A DNA stretch of 64,000 nt from Actinomadura fibrosa (GTDB lineage: Bacteria; Actinomycetota; Actinomycetes; Streptosporangiales; Streptosporangiaceae), in contig NZ_CAACUY010000003.1 of NCBI RefSeq assembly GCF_900659615.1, forward strand, positions 62,001-126,000. Reading direction: 5' to 3'. The notes beneath the pieces are model-generated. The model was not told the DNA's origin and searched no databases. It saw only the letters and a list, made by a program, of their open reading frames with translations. Position 1 is the first letter of the stretch, and each line of letters opens with the position of its first letter. Made by a program: the position numbers and the translations under genes. Shown here in pieces: positions 44,896-58,000 of this stretch.

Positions 44896-45663
44896 TCAGG
44901 CGCCGGTCCAGCGCGGGGCCCGCTTCTCCACGAACGCCAGTGCGCCCTCCTTGGCGTCGGCCGATCTCCGGACCGGGTCGACGATCCGCTCCTGCCGGTC
45001 GAACTGCTCGTCCAGCGGCCAGTCGGCGGACTCCACCAGCACCTGCTTCGACGCCGTCAGCGCCAGCGGCGCGTTCGCCGCGACCTCGGCGGCCAGCTCC
45101 ACCGCCCCGGCGAGTGCCTGCCCCGGGGCGGTGAGCCGGTTGACCAGATGGACCTCGGCGGCGTCGGTGGCGGGCCACATGCGACCGGTGAGGACCAGTT
45201 CCATCGCGAGGTGGTAGGGGATGCGCCGTTGCAGCCGGAGCAGTCCGCCGGCCGCGGCGGTGAGGCCTCGCCTGGTCTCGGGCAGCCCGAACGTCGCCTC
45301 GCGGGAGGCGACCACCAGATCGCAGGCCAGGACGATCTCGAAGCCGCCCGCGAGGGCGTATCCCTCGACGGCGGCGATCAGGGGTTTGCGCGGCGGGCGG
45401 CGGACGAGGCCGGCGAAGCCGCGTCCCTCCACGATCGGGATCTCGCCGCGGGCGAAGCCCTTCAGGTCCATGCCGGCGCAGAAGGTGCCGCCCGCGCCGG
45501 TGATCACCCCGGCGGCGAGGTCGGCCCGCGAGTCCAGTGCGTCGAGCGCGTCCGCGATCCGATAGGCGAGCCCGCGCGACATGGCGTTGCGCGCGGCGGG
45601 ACGGTTCATCGTCAGGACCAGGACCCGGCCATGCTCCTCGACGAGGAGCTCGGGCTCGTTCAT
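44896..45663 (-). CDS. Enoyl-CoA hydratase/isomerase family protein
   Basis: A 255-residue crotonase-fold enzyme. The oxyanion-hole segments are FCAGMDLKGF and EGYALAGGFEIVLACDLVVA. An acidic residue sits in GLPETRRGLTAAAGGLLRL. It hydrates enoyl-CoA or performs a related CoA-ester reaction in the cytoplasm. It is the last gene of the minus-strand thiolase-SDR-hydratase operon (37-bp gap to the SDR gene). GAGGACC lies upstream of the ATG. Confidence 0.88.
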   Translation of the reverse strand: MNEPELLVEEHGRVLVLTMNRPAARNAMSRGLAYRIADALDALDSRADLAAGVITGAGGTFCAGMDLKGFARGEIPIVEGRGFAGLVRRPPRKPLIAAVEGYALAGGFEIVLACDLVVASREATFGLPETRRGLTAAAGGLLRLQRRIPYHLAMELVLTGRMWPATDAAEVHLVNRLTAPGQALAGAVELAAEVAANAPLALTASKQVLVESADWPLDEQFDRQERIVDPVRRSADAKEGALAFVEKRAPRWTGA

Positions 45664-45700
45664 GTTCGGTCCTCCTCAGTGCGTCAGCGGGCGGAGTGCG

Positions 45701-46459
45701 TCAGCGGGCGGCCATGCGCAGGGCGCCGTCCAGGCGGATGGTCTCGCCGTTCAGCATCGGGTTCTCGATGATCTGCAGGGCGAGGGAGGCGTACTCGGCG
45801 GGCAGGCCGAGCCGGTTCGGGTGCGGGACCGTCCGGCCGAGCGACGCGCGGACCTCCTCGGGCAGCCGCGCGAGGATGGGCGTGTCGAACAGCCCCGGGG
45901 CGATGGTGGTCACCCGGATCAGCTTGGACGCCAGGTCGCGCGCGGCGACGAGCGTCATCCCGACGACACCGGCCTTCGCGGAGGCGTAGGGGATCTGGCC
46001 GATCTGCCCCTCGTAGGCGGCGACCGAGGCGGTGAGGACGCAGACGCCGCGTTCGCCGCCGGCGGGCTCGTTGCGGGCCATGCGCGCGGCGGCGAGCCGC
46101 AGCACGTTGAAGGTGCCGATCAGGTTGATCCGGACGATCCGCTCGTAGGCGTCCAGCGAGCCCGGCCGCCCTTCCCGGTCGACCAGGCGGACCGGGCCGC
46201 CGCGCCCGGCGCAGTGCACCAGCGTCCGCAGCGGGGCCGCGGACTCGGCGGAGTCCAGCGCCGCCTCGACGGCGTCCGGGTCGGTGACGTCCGCCGCCGC
46301 GAACGTGCCGCCGATGTCGTCGGCGACGGTCTTGCCCGCGGACTCGGGCAGGTCGAGCACCACCACATGCGCGCCGCGCTCCGCGAGCCGGGCCGCGGTC
46401 GCGGCGCCGAGTCCCGACGCGCCGCCGGTGACGACCGCGGAAGTCCCGTTGACGTCCAT
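45701..46459 (-). CDS. SDR, 3-hydroxyacyl-CoA dehydrogenase type II-like
   Basis: A 252-residue short-chain dehydrogenase. NAD-binding is VVTGGASGLGAATAARLA with LDLPES after strand 2. The catalytic Tyr/Lys are in PYASAKAGVVGMTL, and the C-terminal GETIRLDGALRM is typical. It resembles HSD17B10-type 3-hydroxyacyl-CoA dehydrogenases in layout (QIGQIPYASAKAG, TIAPGLFDTP). It would oxidise 3-hydroxyacyl-CoA made by the hydratase for the thiolase. Middle gene of the operon, 19 bp after the thiolase gene. Confidence 0.88.
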   Translation of the reverse strand: MDVNGTSAVVTGGASGLGAATAARLAERGAHVVVLDLPESAGKTVADDIGGTFAAADVTDPDAVEAALDSAESAAPLRTLVHCAGRGGPVRLVDREGRPGSLDAYERIVRINLIGTFNVLRLAAARMARNEPAGGERGVCVLTASVAAYEGQIGQIPYASAKAGVVGMTLVAARDLASKLIRVTTIAPGLFDTPILARLPEEVRASLGRTVPHPNRLGLPAEYASLALQIIENPMLNGETIRLDGALRMAAR

Positions 46460-46478
46460 GTTCTGCCTTCCGTCGTGT

Positions 46479-47678
<1,200 letters not shown>

Positions 47679-47684
47679 GGCTAT

Positions 47685-47695
47685 TGATTATCATG
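47685..47695. promoter_or_regulatory. TGATTATCATG motif in the thiolase/acyl-CoA dehydrogenase promoter
   Basis: TGATTATCATG followed by ATATGCATAT, an unusually AT-rich island between divergent catabolic operons. The 11-mer is identical to that at 38812. Probable binding site for a cluster regulator. Confidence 0.5.
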
Positions 47696-47761
47696 ATATG
47701 CATATTAAGTCCATGGCTGGTGCTCCTCGGGGAGCGCGTACGAAGGAAGGAGGCGGGTGCC

Positions 47762-48916
47762 ATGACCGCCCTTGCCGACCATCGGGAGATCCGCGAGCTG
47801 GCGGCCAAGGTCGCGGCCGAGATGTTCGAGCCCCTGGCCGCCGAGATGGACCTGGCCCGGACGCCGGTCCCGGCCGCCCGGCGAGCCGTCCTCGGAGACC
47901 TCGGCTTCCTCGGCATCGCGCTGCCGGAGCGCTACGGCGGCTCCGGCGCCCCGCTCCCGCAGGTACTGGCGGTGATCGAGGAGTTCGCCAAGGTGTGCCG
48001 GCCGGCCGCGTTCCAGATCTTCGAGGCGAACACCGGCCCGGCGCAGGTCGTCAACCACCTCGGCACGGAGGAGCAGCGGGCCCGCTGGCTGCCCGCCATC
48101 GTCCGCGGCGAGAAGACCATGGCGGTCGCGATCTCCGAGCCGGACGCGGGCTCGGCCGCCACCGACATGCGGACCCGCGCCGAGCGCGTCGGCGGCGGCT
48201 ACATCGTCGACGGCGTCAAGCGCTGGATCTCCAACGGAGGCGAAGCGGACCAGTACCTGCTGTACTGCCGGCTGAGCGACGCCCCCGGGGCCAAGGGCAT
48301 CGGCGCCGTCGTGGTCGAGAAGGGCATGCCCGGCCTGAGCTTCGGTCCGCCCGAGCGGCTGATGGGCTTCCGCGGCATCCCGTCGGCGGACGTGATCCTC
48401 GACGGGGTCCGGGTGCCCGACGAGAACGTCGTGGTGCCGGCCGGCGACTTCGGCAAGCTCTTCGGGGTCTTCTCCATCGAGCGGCTCGGCAACTCCACGA
48501 TGAGCCTCGCGATCGGCCAGGCCGCACTGGACGCCACCCGCGCCTACGTCCAGCAGCGGGAGCAGTTCGGCAAGCCGCTGGTGGAGTTCCAGACCGTCCA
48601 GGTGACCCTCGCTGACATGCTGCTGCAGGTGGAGTCGGCGCGACTGCTGGTCGACCGCGCCGCCGCGGGAGCCGGGACGGGCCTTCCGGACCCGCTGCAC
48701 ACCTCACTCGCCAAATGCGCGGCCAACGAGATGGCCAAGCGCGTCACCGACCTCGCCATGCAGCTGCACGGCGGCAACGGCTACACCGAGGAGTACGGGA
48801 TCGAGCGGCTGCACCGCGACGCGCACGGCTGGGCCATCGCGGGCGGGACGCCCACCATGCAGCGCATCCGCATCGTCTCCGAGCTGCTCGGCCGACGGTT
48901 CGACCAGCGCCGATGA
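47762..48916 (+). CDS. Acyl-CoA dehydrogenase, subunit lacking the YEG(T/A)xE glutamate
   Basis: A 384-residue acyl-CoA dehydrogenase. FAD/substrate segments are AVAISEPDAGSAATDM, KRWISNGGEADQYLLYC and RQQREQFGKPLVEFQ-like VQQREQFGKPLVEFQTVQV. The C-terminus reads LHGGNGYTEEYGIERLHRDA, then AIAGGTPTMQRIRI. The usual YEGTSE with the catalytic Glu is replaced by IAGGTPT. GGAGG lies upstream. Its stop overlaps the next acyl-CoA dehydrogenase gene, so the two probably form a heteromeric enzyme in which the partner supplies the base. Confidence 0.9.
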   Translation: MTALADHREIRELAAKVAAEMFEPLAAEMDLARTPVPAARRAVLGDLGFLGIALPERYGGSGAPLPQVLAVIEEFAKVCRPAAFQIFEANTGPAQVVNHLGTEEQRARWLPAIVRGEKTMAVAISEPDAGSAATDMRTRAERVGGGYIVDGVKRWISNGGEADQYLLYCRLSDAPGAKGIGAVVVEKGMPGLSFGPPERLMGFRGIPSADVILDGVRVPDENVVVPAGDFGKLFGVFSIERLGNSTMSLAIGQAALDATRAYVQQREQFGKPLVEFQTVQVTLADMLLQVESARLLVDRAAAGAGTGLPDPLHTSLAKCAANEMAKRVTDLAMQLHGGNGYTEEYGIERLHRDAHGWAIAGGTPTMQRIRIVSELLGRRFDQRR

Positions 48917-50091
48917 CCGTTGACCCGCCCCCCGACGCGTTCCGCGTCCTGGAAGGACCACAGATGTTCGATCTCGATGCCGGTCACCGCGAGGTCCAGA
49001 AGGCCGCGCACTCCGTCGCCGCCGCGGTGGAGGAGTTCGCCGACGAGGCCGACGCGTGCACGTCCGTGCACCCGGGGGCGCTGGAGGCGCTGCGCGCCTC
49101 CGGCCTGGCCCGCCATGTCGTGCCCGCCGCCTTCGGCGGCGAGAGCGAGACCCTCGACCCGCTGACGATCGCCGTGATCCGCGAGGCGCTGATGTACTCC
49201 TCCGCGCATCTCGACTCCCTGTTCGGCATGCAGGGCGTCGGCAGCTACTCGCTGGCCGTCGGCGGCACCGACGAGCTGCGCCGCGAATGGCTGCCCCGGG
49301 TGGCGGCCCTGGAGGCCATCGCGGGCCTGGCGCTCACCGAGCCGGGCGTCGGCTCCGACCTGCGCGCCGTCACGACGGTGATCGAGAGCGCCCCCGGTGG
49401 CCTGCGCGTCACCGGGCGCAAGTCGTTCATCACCAACGGCGGGGCCGCCGACTTCTACTGCGTGCTGGGCAGGGAGGGCGACGGGCACTCGATGGTGCTC
49501 GTCCCGGCCGATGCGCCGGGGCTGACGATCACCCGGGGGCCCGACCTCATCGCACCGCACATCCTGGGGGAGCTGGAGTTCGACGGGGTCGTCGTCCCGG
49601 AGGGCAACCGGCTCGGCGTCGCGCGCAGGGCCTTCTCGCTCATGCTGGCGACGCTCGCCGTGTTCCGGGTGTCGGTGGCCGGGTCCGCGGTCGGCCTCGC
49701 CCAGGCCGCCCTGGACGAGGCGCTCCGGCACGTCACGACGCGCGAGCAGTTCGGCGAGCCGCTCATCGCCCTGGGCGCGGTGTCGCAGAACGTGGCGCTC
49801 TCCTGGACGGAGATCGAGTCGGCGCGGGCGCTCACCTACCGGGCCGCCGCGCTCGCCCGGTCCGACCCGCGCGGGCGGCTCGACCTCTCCTCGATCGCCA
49901 AGGTGGGCGCCACCGAGGCGGCGGGCCGGGTCGTCGACCGTTCCGTGCAGATCATGGGCCGCTTCGGGCTGGTGCGCGGCTCGAAGATCGAACGCCTTTA
50001 CCGCAACGCCCGCCCGCTGCGCGTCTACGAGGGGGCCACCGAGGTGCTCCTCGACTCCCTGGCGCGCCGGCTGGCGAAGGGAGCCTCCTGA
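48913..50091 (+). CDS. Acyl-CoA dehydrogenase, subunit with catalytic glutamate motif
   Basis: A 392-residue acyl-CoA dehydrogenase. The pieces are GLALTEPGVGSDLRAVTTV, GRKSFITNGGAADFYCVLG and VTTREQFGEPLIALG. The C-terminal IERLYRNARPLRVYEGATEV keeps the catalytic-Glu motif missing in the neighbour. ATGA overlap with the upstream gene gives the start used; an ATG at 48964 preceded by GGAAGG is a good alternative and would remove 17 residues. The next gene starts at its stop (TGATG). Likely part of a two-subunit FadE-type complex. Confidence 0.9.
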   Translation: MTVDPPPDAFRVLEGPQMFDLDAGHREVQKAAHSVAAAVEEFADEADACTSVHPGALEALRASGLARHVVPAAFGGESETLDPLTIAVIREALMYSSAHLDSLFGMQGVGSYSLAVGGTDELRREWLPRVAALEAIAGLALTEPGVGSDLRAVTTVIESAPGGLRVTGRKSFITNGGAADFYCVLGREGDGHSMVLVPADAPGLTITRGPDLIAPHILGELEFDGVVVPEGNRLGVARRAFSLMLATLAVFRVSVAGSAVGLAQAALDEALRHVTTREQFGEPLIALGAVSQNVALSWTEIESARALTYRAAALARSDPRGRLDLSSIAKVGATEAAGRVVDRSVQIMGRFGLVRGSKIERLYRNARPLRVYEGATEVLLDSLARRLAKGAS

Positions 50092-50840
50092 TGGACCTGG
50101 AACTGAAGGACGCCGTCGTGCTCGTCACCGGCGCGAGCCGGGGCCTGGGCGCCGCGATCGCGTTGCGGCTCGCGTCCGAGGGCGCCCGGGTCGTGGCCGC
50201 CGCACGCTCGAAGGGCGCCCTGGACGAGGTGGCCGGGCGCGGCGGCGGCCGGATCTCGGTGATCGAGGCCGACCTGCGGGACGAGCGGGCCGTGGCCGGG
50301 CTCGCCGACGGCGTCGTCGACCGGCACGGCCGCATCGACGGCCTGGTCAACAACGCCGGGATCGCGCCGGCGGGCAGGTTCGCGGACCAGGACCCCGCCG
50401 TGTGGAAGGAGACGATGGCGGTCAACGTCATCGCGCCGATGCTGCTCGCGCAGGCCGCGGGGCGGCACATGATCGCCCAGGGCGGGGGCCGCATCGTGAA
50501 CGTCGCCTCGACGACCGGTGTCCGCGGCAAGCCGCACCTGGCCGGCTACTCCGCCTCGAAGGGGGCGGTGGTCCGGCTGACCGAGGCGCTCGCCGCCGAG
50601 TGGGCGGCCAAGAACGTGCAGGTCAACTGCCTGGCGCCGGGGGCGTTCCGGACGGACGCGCAGCGCGCCGTCCTGGACTCGCCCGACCTGCTGGAGCGGC
50701 GCGTCGCCAGGATCCCGGCTCGGCGGATCGCCGAACCGGACGAGCTCGTCCCGCTGGCCTGCCTGCTCGTGTCCCCGCTGTCCTCGTTCACCACGGGCGC
50801 GATCTTCGTGGTGGACGGCGGCGAGTCCGGAAAACTGTGA
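50091..50840 (+). CDS. Short-chain dehydrogenase/reductase
   Basis: A 249-residue classical SDR. Cofactor loop is LVTGASRGLGAAIALRLA, then LVNNAGIAPAGRF. Ser is in VASTTGVRG and Tyr/Lys in YSASKGAVVRLTEALA. ARSK after strand 2 suggests NADP preference. It starts one base inside the preceding stop codon, so it is coupled to the dehydrogenase pair. It probably oxidises or reduces a hydroxy/keto intermediate of the pathway. Confidence 0.88.
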   Translation: MDLELKDAVVLVTGASRGLGAAIALRLASEGARVVAAARSKGALDEVAGRGGGRISVIEADLRDERAVAGLADGVVDRHGRIDGLVNNAGIAPAGRFADQDPAVWKETMAVNVIAPMLLAQAAGRHMIAQGGGRIVNVASTTGVRGKPHLAGYSASKGAVVRLTEALAAEWAAKNVQVNCLAPGAFRTDAQRAVLDSPDLLERRVARIPARRIAEPDELVPLACLLVSPLSSFTTGAIFVVDGGESGKL

Positions 50841-50847
50841 GGCGACC

Positions 50848-51651
50848 ATGATCATAGACGCGCACAGCCATGTCTGGCCCGACGCGATCGCCGCGGCGGC
50901 GCTCGGCGGGAACCGGGTGCCCGGCCTCTCCGCGCGAGGCGACGGCACCGTGGGCGGTCTCACCGCGACGATGGACCGGGCGGGCGTCGCCGTCAGCTGC
51001 TGCCTGGGCATCGCGAACGAGGCCCGGCACGTCGACCGCGTCAACGCCTTCGTCGCCGGGCTCGCCACCGGGCGGCACATCGGCTTCGGCACCGTCCACG
51101 TCGAGCTGCCCGTCGCGGAGAACCTCGAAAGCCTGCGGCGGCACGGCGTCACCGCGGTCAAGGTCCACCCGCTGTTCCAGAACTTCGCGCTGGACGACCG
51201 CCGGCTGTGGGAGATCTTCGACGCGTTCGGCGACGAGATCGCCGTCATCACCCACGTCGGTGCGGGCGGCGACGCCCGGACGAACGCGCTGTCCAACCCC
51301 GGCATGATCGCCGACATCGCGCGGACGTTCCCGGCGCTGCGGCTGGTGGCCTGCCATTTCGGCGGCTACCGGATCCTCGACGAGGCCGAGGAGACGCTGC
51401 GCGGCACGGACGTCGTGCTGGAGACCTCCTGGCCGCCGAGCCTGAAGCTGCTGCGGCCGGAGCGCGTGCGCCGCCTCATCCGCGACCACGGGGCGGAGCG
51501 GATCGTGTTCGGCTCGGACTGGCCGATGACCGATCCCGCGGAGGAGATCGCGGCGATCGAGGCGCTCGGCCTGACCGATGACGAGACCAAGTCCGTCCTC
51601 GGCGGGACGATGGCGCGGCTGCTCCGCCTTGAGTCTCCCTGGGCGCGATGA
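50848..51651 (+). CDS. Amidohydrolase-2-family (TIM-barrel) hydrolase or decarboxylase
   Basis: A 267-residue metal enzyme. DAHSHVWP near the N-terminus carries the HxH ligands. Further likely metal and active-site residues are in AVKVHPLFQNF, VITHVGAGGD, VACHFGGYR and the final VFGSDWPMTDP. The family includes ACMSD-like decarboxylases and lactone or ring-opening hydrolases. It could open a cyclic intermediate in this pathway. It starts 7 bp after the SDR gene and ends the plus-strand operon, followed by a strong terminator. Confidence 0.86.
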   Translation: MIIDAHSHVWPDAIAAAALGGNRVPGLSARGDGTVGGLTATMDRAGVAVSCCLGIANEARHVDRVNAFVAGLATGRHIGFGTVHVELPVAENLESLRRHGVTAVKVHPLFQNFALDDRRLWEIFDAFGDEIAVITHVGAGGDARTNALSNPGMIADIARTFPALRLVACHFGGYRILDEAEETLRGTDVVLETSWPPSLKLLRPERVRRLIRDHGAERIVFGSDWPMTDPAEEIAAIEALGLTDDETKSVLGGTMARLLRLESPWAR

Positions 51652-51655
51652 GCGT

Positions 51656-51696
51656 CCGGGGCTCCCGGACTCCGGCCAGGAGTCCGGGAGCCCCGG
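51656..51696. terminator. Perfect 18-bp bidirectional hairpin terminator
   Basis: CCGGGGCTCCCGGACTCC pairs perfectly with GGAGTCCGGGAGCCCCGG around a 5-base loop, between the convergent amidohydrolase and hydrolase-GntR genes. Confidence 0.75.
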
Positions 51697-51698
51697 GG

Positions 51699-53408
51699 TC
51701 ACGACAGAGCGCCCCACACGATCGGAGCCGCCAGCACCTCGGGGAACTTGCGCTCGGCGTACCGGATGTACTCGTCGATGTGCAGGGTCATGGCCCCGGC
51801 CGAGGCCGCGGGGTCGCGCGACGCGATCGCCTCGTAGATCCGCAGGTGCGCCCGGTGGACGGCCGATCGCCGCGCCTCGGGGTAGTCGATGCCGATCGCC
51901 GAGCCGTCCAGGATGCCGAGCAGCGCGTCCACCATGTGCCCGAAGAGGGCGTTGCCCGACCCGTGCGCGATGACATCGTGGAAGCGCTTGTTCTCTTCGA
52001 GGAAGACGGCCTGGTCGGCCAGGTTGGCGCCCATGACGTCGACGCTGGACCGCAGGTCGGTCAGGTGCCCGGGGGACATGCGCTCGGCGGCGAGCCGCGC
52101 CATCATCGGCTCCAGCCCGGATCGGGCCTCGGCGATCGTCCTGAACGGCGCGCCGCTGAACTGCAGCAGCAGGGTGAGCGCCGCTGCGAGATTGCCGGCG
52201 TCCGGGCGCTGGACGACCGGCCCGCCACCCGGGCCCGGCTTCAGCGAGATGACGCCCTGCAACTCCAGGAAGCGGAGGGCCTCGCGCAGCGTGCCGCGTC
52301 CGACGCCGTAGGCCAGCAGCATCTCCCGCTCGGGCGGGAGCCGGTCGCCGACGGTGTTGCCCCGCCGGTCGATGTCCGCGACGATGCGCTGCGCGAGCAG
52401 CTCGGCGGTCTTCTTCGGGCGGACGCCCGCCGTTCCCGGGATCTGCCTTCCAGGGAGGCGCGCCCGGCCGGGCCGCGCGGTCGTGCCCGGGGCGAGGGCC
52501 GGGGCGAGGGCCGCGGCGACCGCGGCGGTGAGCTCCGGCAGCGCGTCGCGCGCCGCGTCCACGGCGCCGGTCAGCCTGAAGAACCCGTGCCCGAGAGCGG
52601 GGTACTCGCGGAGCGACACCGGCACGTCCGCCGCACGGAGCCGTTCGGCGTAGGCGGCGCCCTCGTCGTGCAGCGGGTCCCGGCCCGCCAGGACGATGTG
52701 CGCGGGCGGCAGCCCGGCGAGGCTCGCCGCGCGCAGGGGCGAGAGCGCCGGATCGTCCCGGATGGCCGGATCGGCGGCGTAGTGGTCCCAGAACCACCGC
52801 ATCGCTTCGGCTCCGAGAGGGAACGCCGCGGACCGCGTGTACGACGGTCGAGTGAAATCGTGATCGGTGACCGGATAGACGAGGAGCTGGAACTCCAGCC
52901 GCGGGCCGCCGCGGTCCCGGGCGTGCAGGGCGCAGGCCGCGGCCAGGTTGCCGCCCGCGCTGTCGCCCCCGACCGCGAGCGGCCCGCCCGCCGCCACCTT
53001 GTCCGCCGCCCAGGCGAGCGAGGTGTAGGCGTCGGTGAACGGCACGGGGAAGGGGTGCTCGGGCGCCAGCCGGTATCCGACGCTCACGACCACGCAGCCG
53101 GTGTCGTGGGCCAGGTGCCGGCACAGCTCGTCGGAGTACTCCAGGTCACCGGTCACCCAGCCGCCGCCGTGGAAGTAGACCATCGTGCACGGGGCGGTGC
53201 CGGGACCCGGCCGGTAGACGCGCGCGGAGACGGCCGCCCCGTCCACCGGGATGGTGATGTCGTCCACGGTGTGCAGCCGGGGGCCGCCCGAGCACAGCGC
53301 GTCGCCCTGGCGGACGCGTTCACGCGCCTCCGCCGGCGTCAGCAGGTGCAGCGGGGGCGCCGCCGAGGATCCGGTCGCCGCGGTGGGGCGCGCGGTCTCG
53401 CCGTCCAC
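51699..53408 (-). CDS. Fusion of HSL-type alpha/beta-hydrolase with a FadR-type GntR regulator
   Basis: A 569-residue protein in one uninterrupted frame. Residues 1-300 are a hormone-sensitive-lipase-type esterase: oxyanion HGGGW (80-84), Ser150 in GGDSAGG, Asp244 in AGRDPLHDEG and His274 in LGHGFF. A linker at 300-330 is Arg/Pro/Gly-rich. Residues 331-400 are a GntR winged HTH (RLPPEREMLLAYGVGRGTLR, then LRFLELQGVISLKPG). An FCD domain follows (410-540). No start codon with a ribosome binding site lies in the linker. The GTG start has GGGAG upstream. It closely follows the CaiB-type gene. Confidence 0.82.
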   Translation of the reverse strand: MDGETARPTAATGSSAAPPLHLLTPAEARERVRQGDALCSGGPRLHTVDDITIPVDGAAVSARVYRPGPGTAPCTMVYFHGGGWVTGDLEYSDELCRHLAHDTGCVVVSVGYRLAPEHPFPVPFTDAYTSLAWAADKVAAGGPLAVGGDSAGGNLAAACALHARDRGGPRLEFQLLVYPVTDHDFTRPSYTRSAAFPLGAEAMRWFWDHYAADPAIRDDPALSPLRAASLAGLPPAHIVLAGRDPLHDEGAAYAERLRAADVPVSLREYPALGHGFFRLTGAVDAARDALPELTAAVAAALAPALAPGTTARPGRARLPGRQIPGTAGVRPKKTAELLAQRIVADIDRRGNTVGDRLPPEREMLLAYGVGRGTLREALRFLELQGVISLKPGPGGGPVVQRPDAGNLAAALTLLLQFSGAPFRTIAEARSGLEPMMARLAAERMSPGHLTDLRSSVDVMGANLADQAVFLEENKRFHDVIAHGSGNALFGHMVDALLGILDGSAIGIDYPEARRSAVHRAHLRIYEAIASRDPAASAGAMTLHIDEYIRYAERKFPEVLAAPIVWGALS

Positions 53409-53409
53409 G

Positions 53410-54639
53410 CTAGGCTCCCGGCCGCGTGCTGATCACACCGGCGTCGGCCAGCTCGGCCAGCCTGTCCGCGGCCAAGCCCAGCTCTCCGGCCAGCACCTCC
53501 TCGGTGTGCTCCCCGATGGCGGGCACACCGTCGTACACCGGGCCGGGGTAGTCCTTCACGTGCAGGACGGGTCCGGGCATCATCGCCTCCCCGAACACGG
53601 TTCCGGCCAGACTGACCAGGGTGCGCTCGGTGAAATGCGGGTCGCGGGCGATGTCCCGCGCGTCGTTGACCGGCGCGGCGACGACTTCGTGCTCGTCCAG
53701 GACGGCGAGGACCTCCGCACGCGGTCTGGACCCCACCCAGTCCGCCACGATCTTCTGCAGCGTCTCGTTGTTCGCCATGCGCGCCCGGTTCGTGGCGTAC
53801 CGCTCGTCCGTGCACAGGTCAGGACGGCCCATGGCCCGGAACAGCCGCATGGCGATCGTCTGGTTCGAGGCGGCGATCGACAGCCAGCCGCCGTCGCCCG
53901 ACTCGTAGATACCGCGCGGCGAGGCGGCCCCCGAGGCGTTCCCGTGCCGCTGCATGATCTCGCCGGACGCGGTGTAGTTCAGCACCGCGTCGCCCAGGAT
54001 GAACATCAGCGGCTCGTACAGCGAGACGTCGATCTCGCCGCCGTGCCCGTCGACGCCGCGCCGGTACAGCGCCATCGCGGTCCCGAAGGCGGCGGAGATC
54101 CCGGCGATCGAGTCGGCGAAGCCGAACGGCGGCGCGGTCGGGGGAGTGTGCGGCCAGCCGTTGAGGAAGGCGTATCCGCTCGCGGTCTCGGCGACGGTGC
54201 CGAAGCCCGGTCGCTCCCGGTACGGGCCGGTCTGGCCGAACCCGCTCACGCGGGTCATCACGAGGCCGGGGTTGTCCTTGGACAGCTCCTCGTGCCCCAT
54301 GCCCCACGACTCCATCCGGCCGGGCCGGAAGTTCTCGATGAGGACGTCGGCGTCCCGGGCCAGGAGCCGGACGAGCTCGCGTCCGTCCTGCCGGCGCAGA
54401 TCGATGCCCACCGACCGCTTTCCCGCGTTCAGCCGCGAGAAGCCGATGGCGAGCCCCTCGTGCGCGGGCTGCCACTGCCGGGCGAAGTCGCCCGCGGACG
54501 GGTCCTCGACCTTGATCACGTCCGCGCCGAAGTCGCGCAGCATCCGTCCCGCCGTCGGTGCGGCGTACATCGACCCCAGCTCGATGACGCGGACGCCGGC
54601 GAGGGGGCCGGCGGCTTGGGGAGAACACTCGTCGCGCAC
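53410..54639 (-). CDS. CaiB/BaiF-type family III CoA-transferase
   Basis: A 409-residue enzyme. It reads GVRVIELGSMYAAPTAGRML, then VIKVEDPSAGDFARQW. The catalytic Asp is in NAGKRSVGIDLRRQDGRELV, and ENFRPGRMESWGMG follows. It transfers CoA from one acyl-CoA to a free carboxylic acid, so it probably activates the pathway acid. The start is GTG with GGAGG 8 bp upstream; longer frames run into the monooxygenase gene in another phase. It lies 59 bp after the monooxygenase and 1 bp before the fusion gene. Confidence 0.9.
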   Translation of the reverse strand: MRDECSPQAAGPLAGVRVIELGSMYAAPTAGRMLRDFGADVIKVEDPSAGDFARQWQPAHEGLAIGFSRLNAGKRSVGIDLRRQDGRELVRLLARDADVLIENFRPGRMESWGMGHEELSKDNPGLVMTRVSGFGQTGPYRERPGFGTVAETASGYAFLNGWPHTPPTAPPFGFADSIAGISAAFGTAMALYRRGVDGHGGEIDVSLYEPLMFILGDAVLNYTASGEIMQRHGNASGAASPRGIYESGDGGWLSIAASNQTIAMRLFRAMGRPDLCTDERYATNRARMANNETLQKIVADWVGSRPRAEVLAVLDEHEVVAAPVNDARDIARDPHFTERTLVSLAGTVFGEAMMPGPVLHVKDYPGPVYDGVPAIGEHTEEVLAGELGLAADRLAELADAGVISTRPGA

Positions 54640-54698
54640 GCGCCGAACCTCCAGTCGACGTTCACGTACAGGATTTCGCAGGGCCCGGGTCCGCGCGG

Positions 54699-57945
<3,247 letters not shown>

Positions 57946-58000
57946 GACCACGTCCCGTATCCGCGACCGCCCGGTGCTCCGGGCCCAGGGAGGTTCCGAG

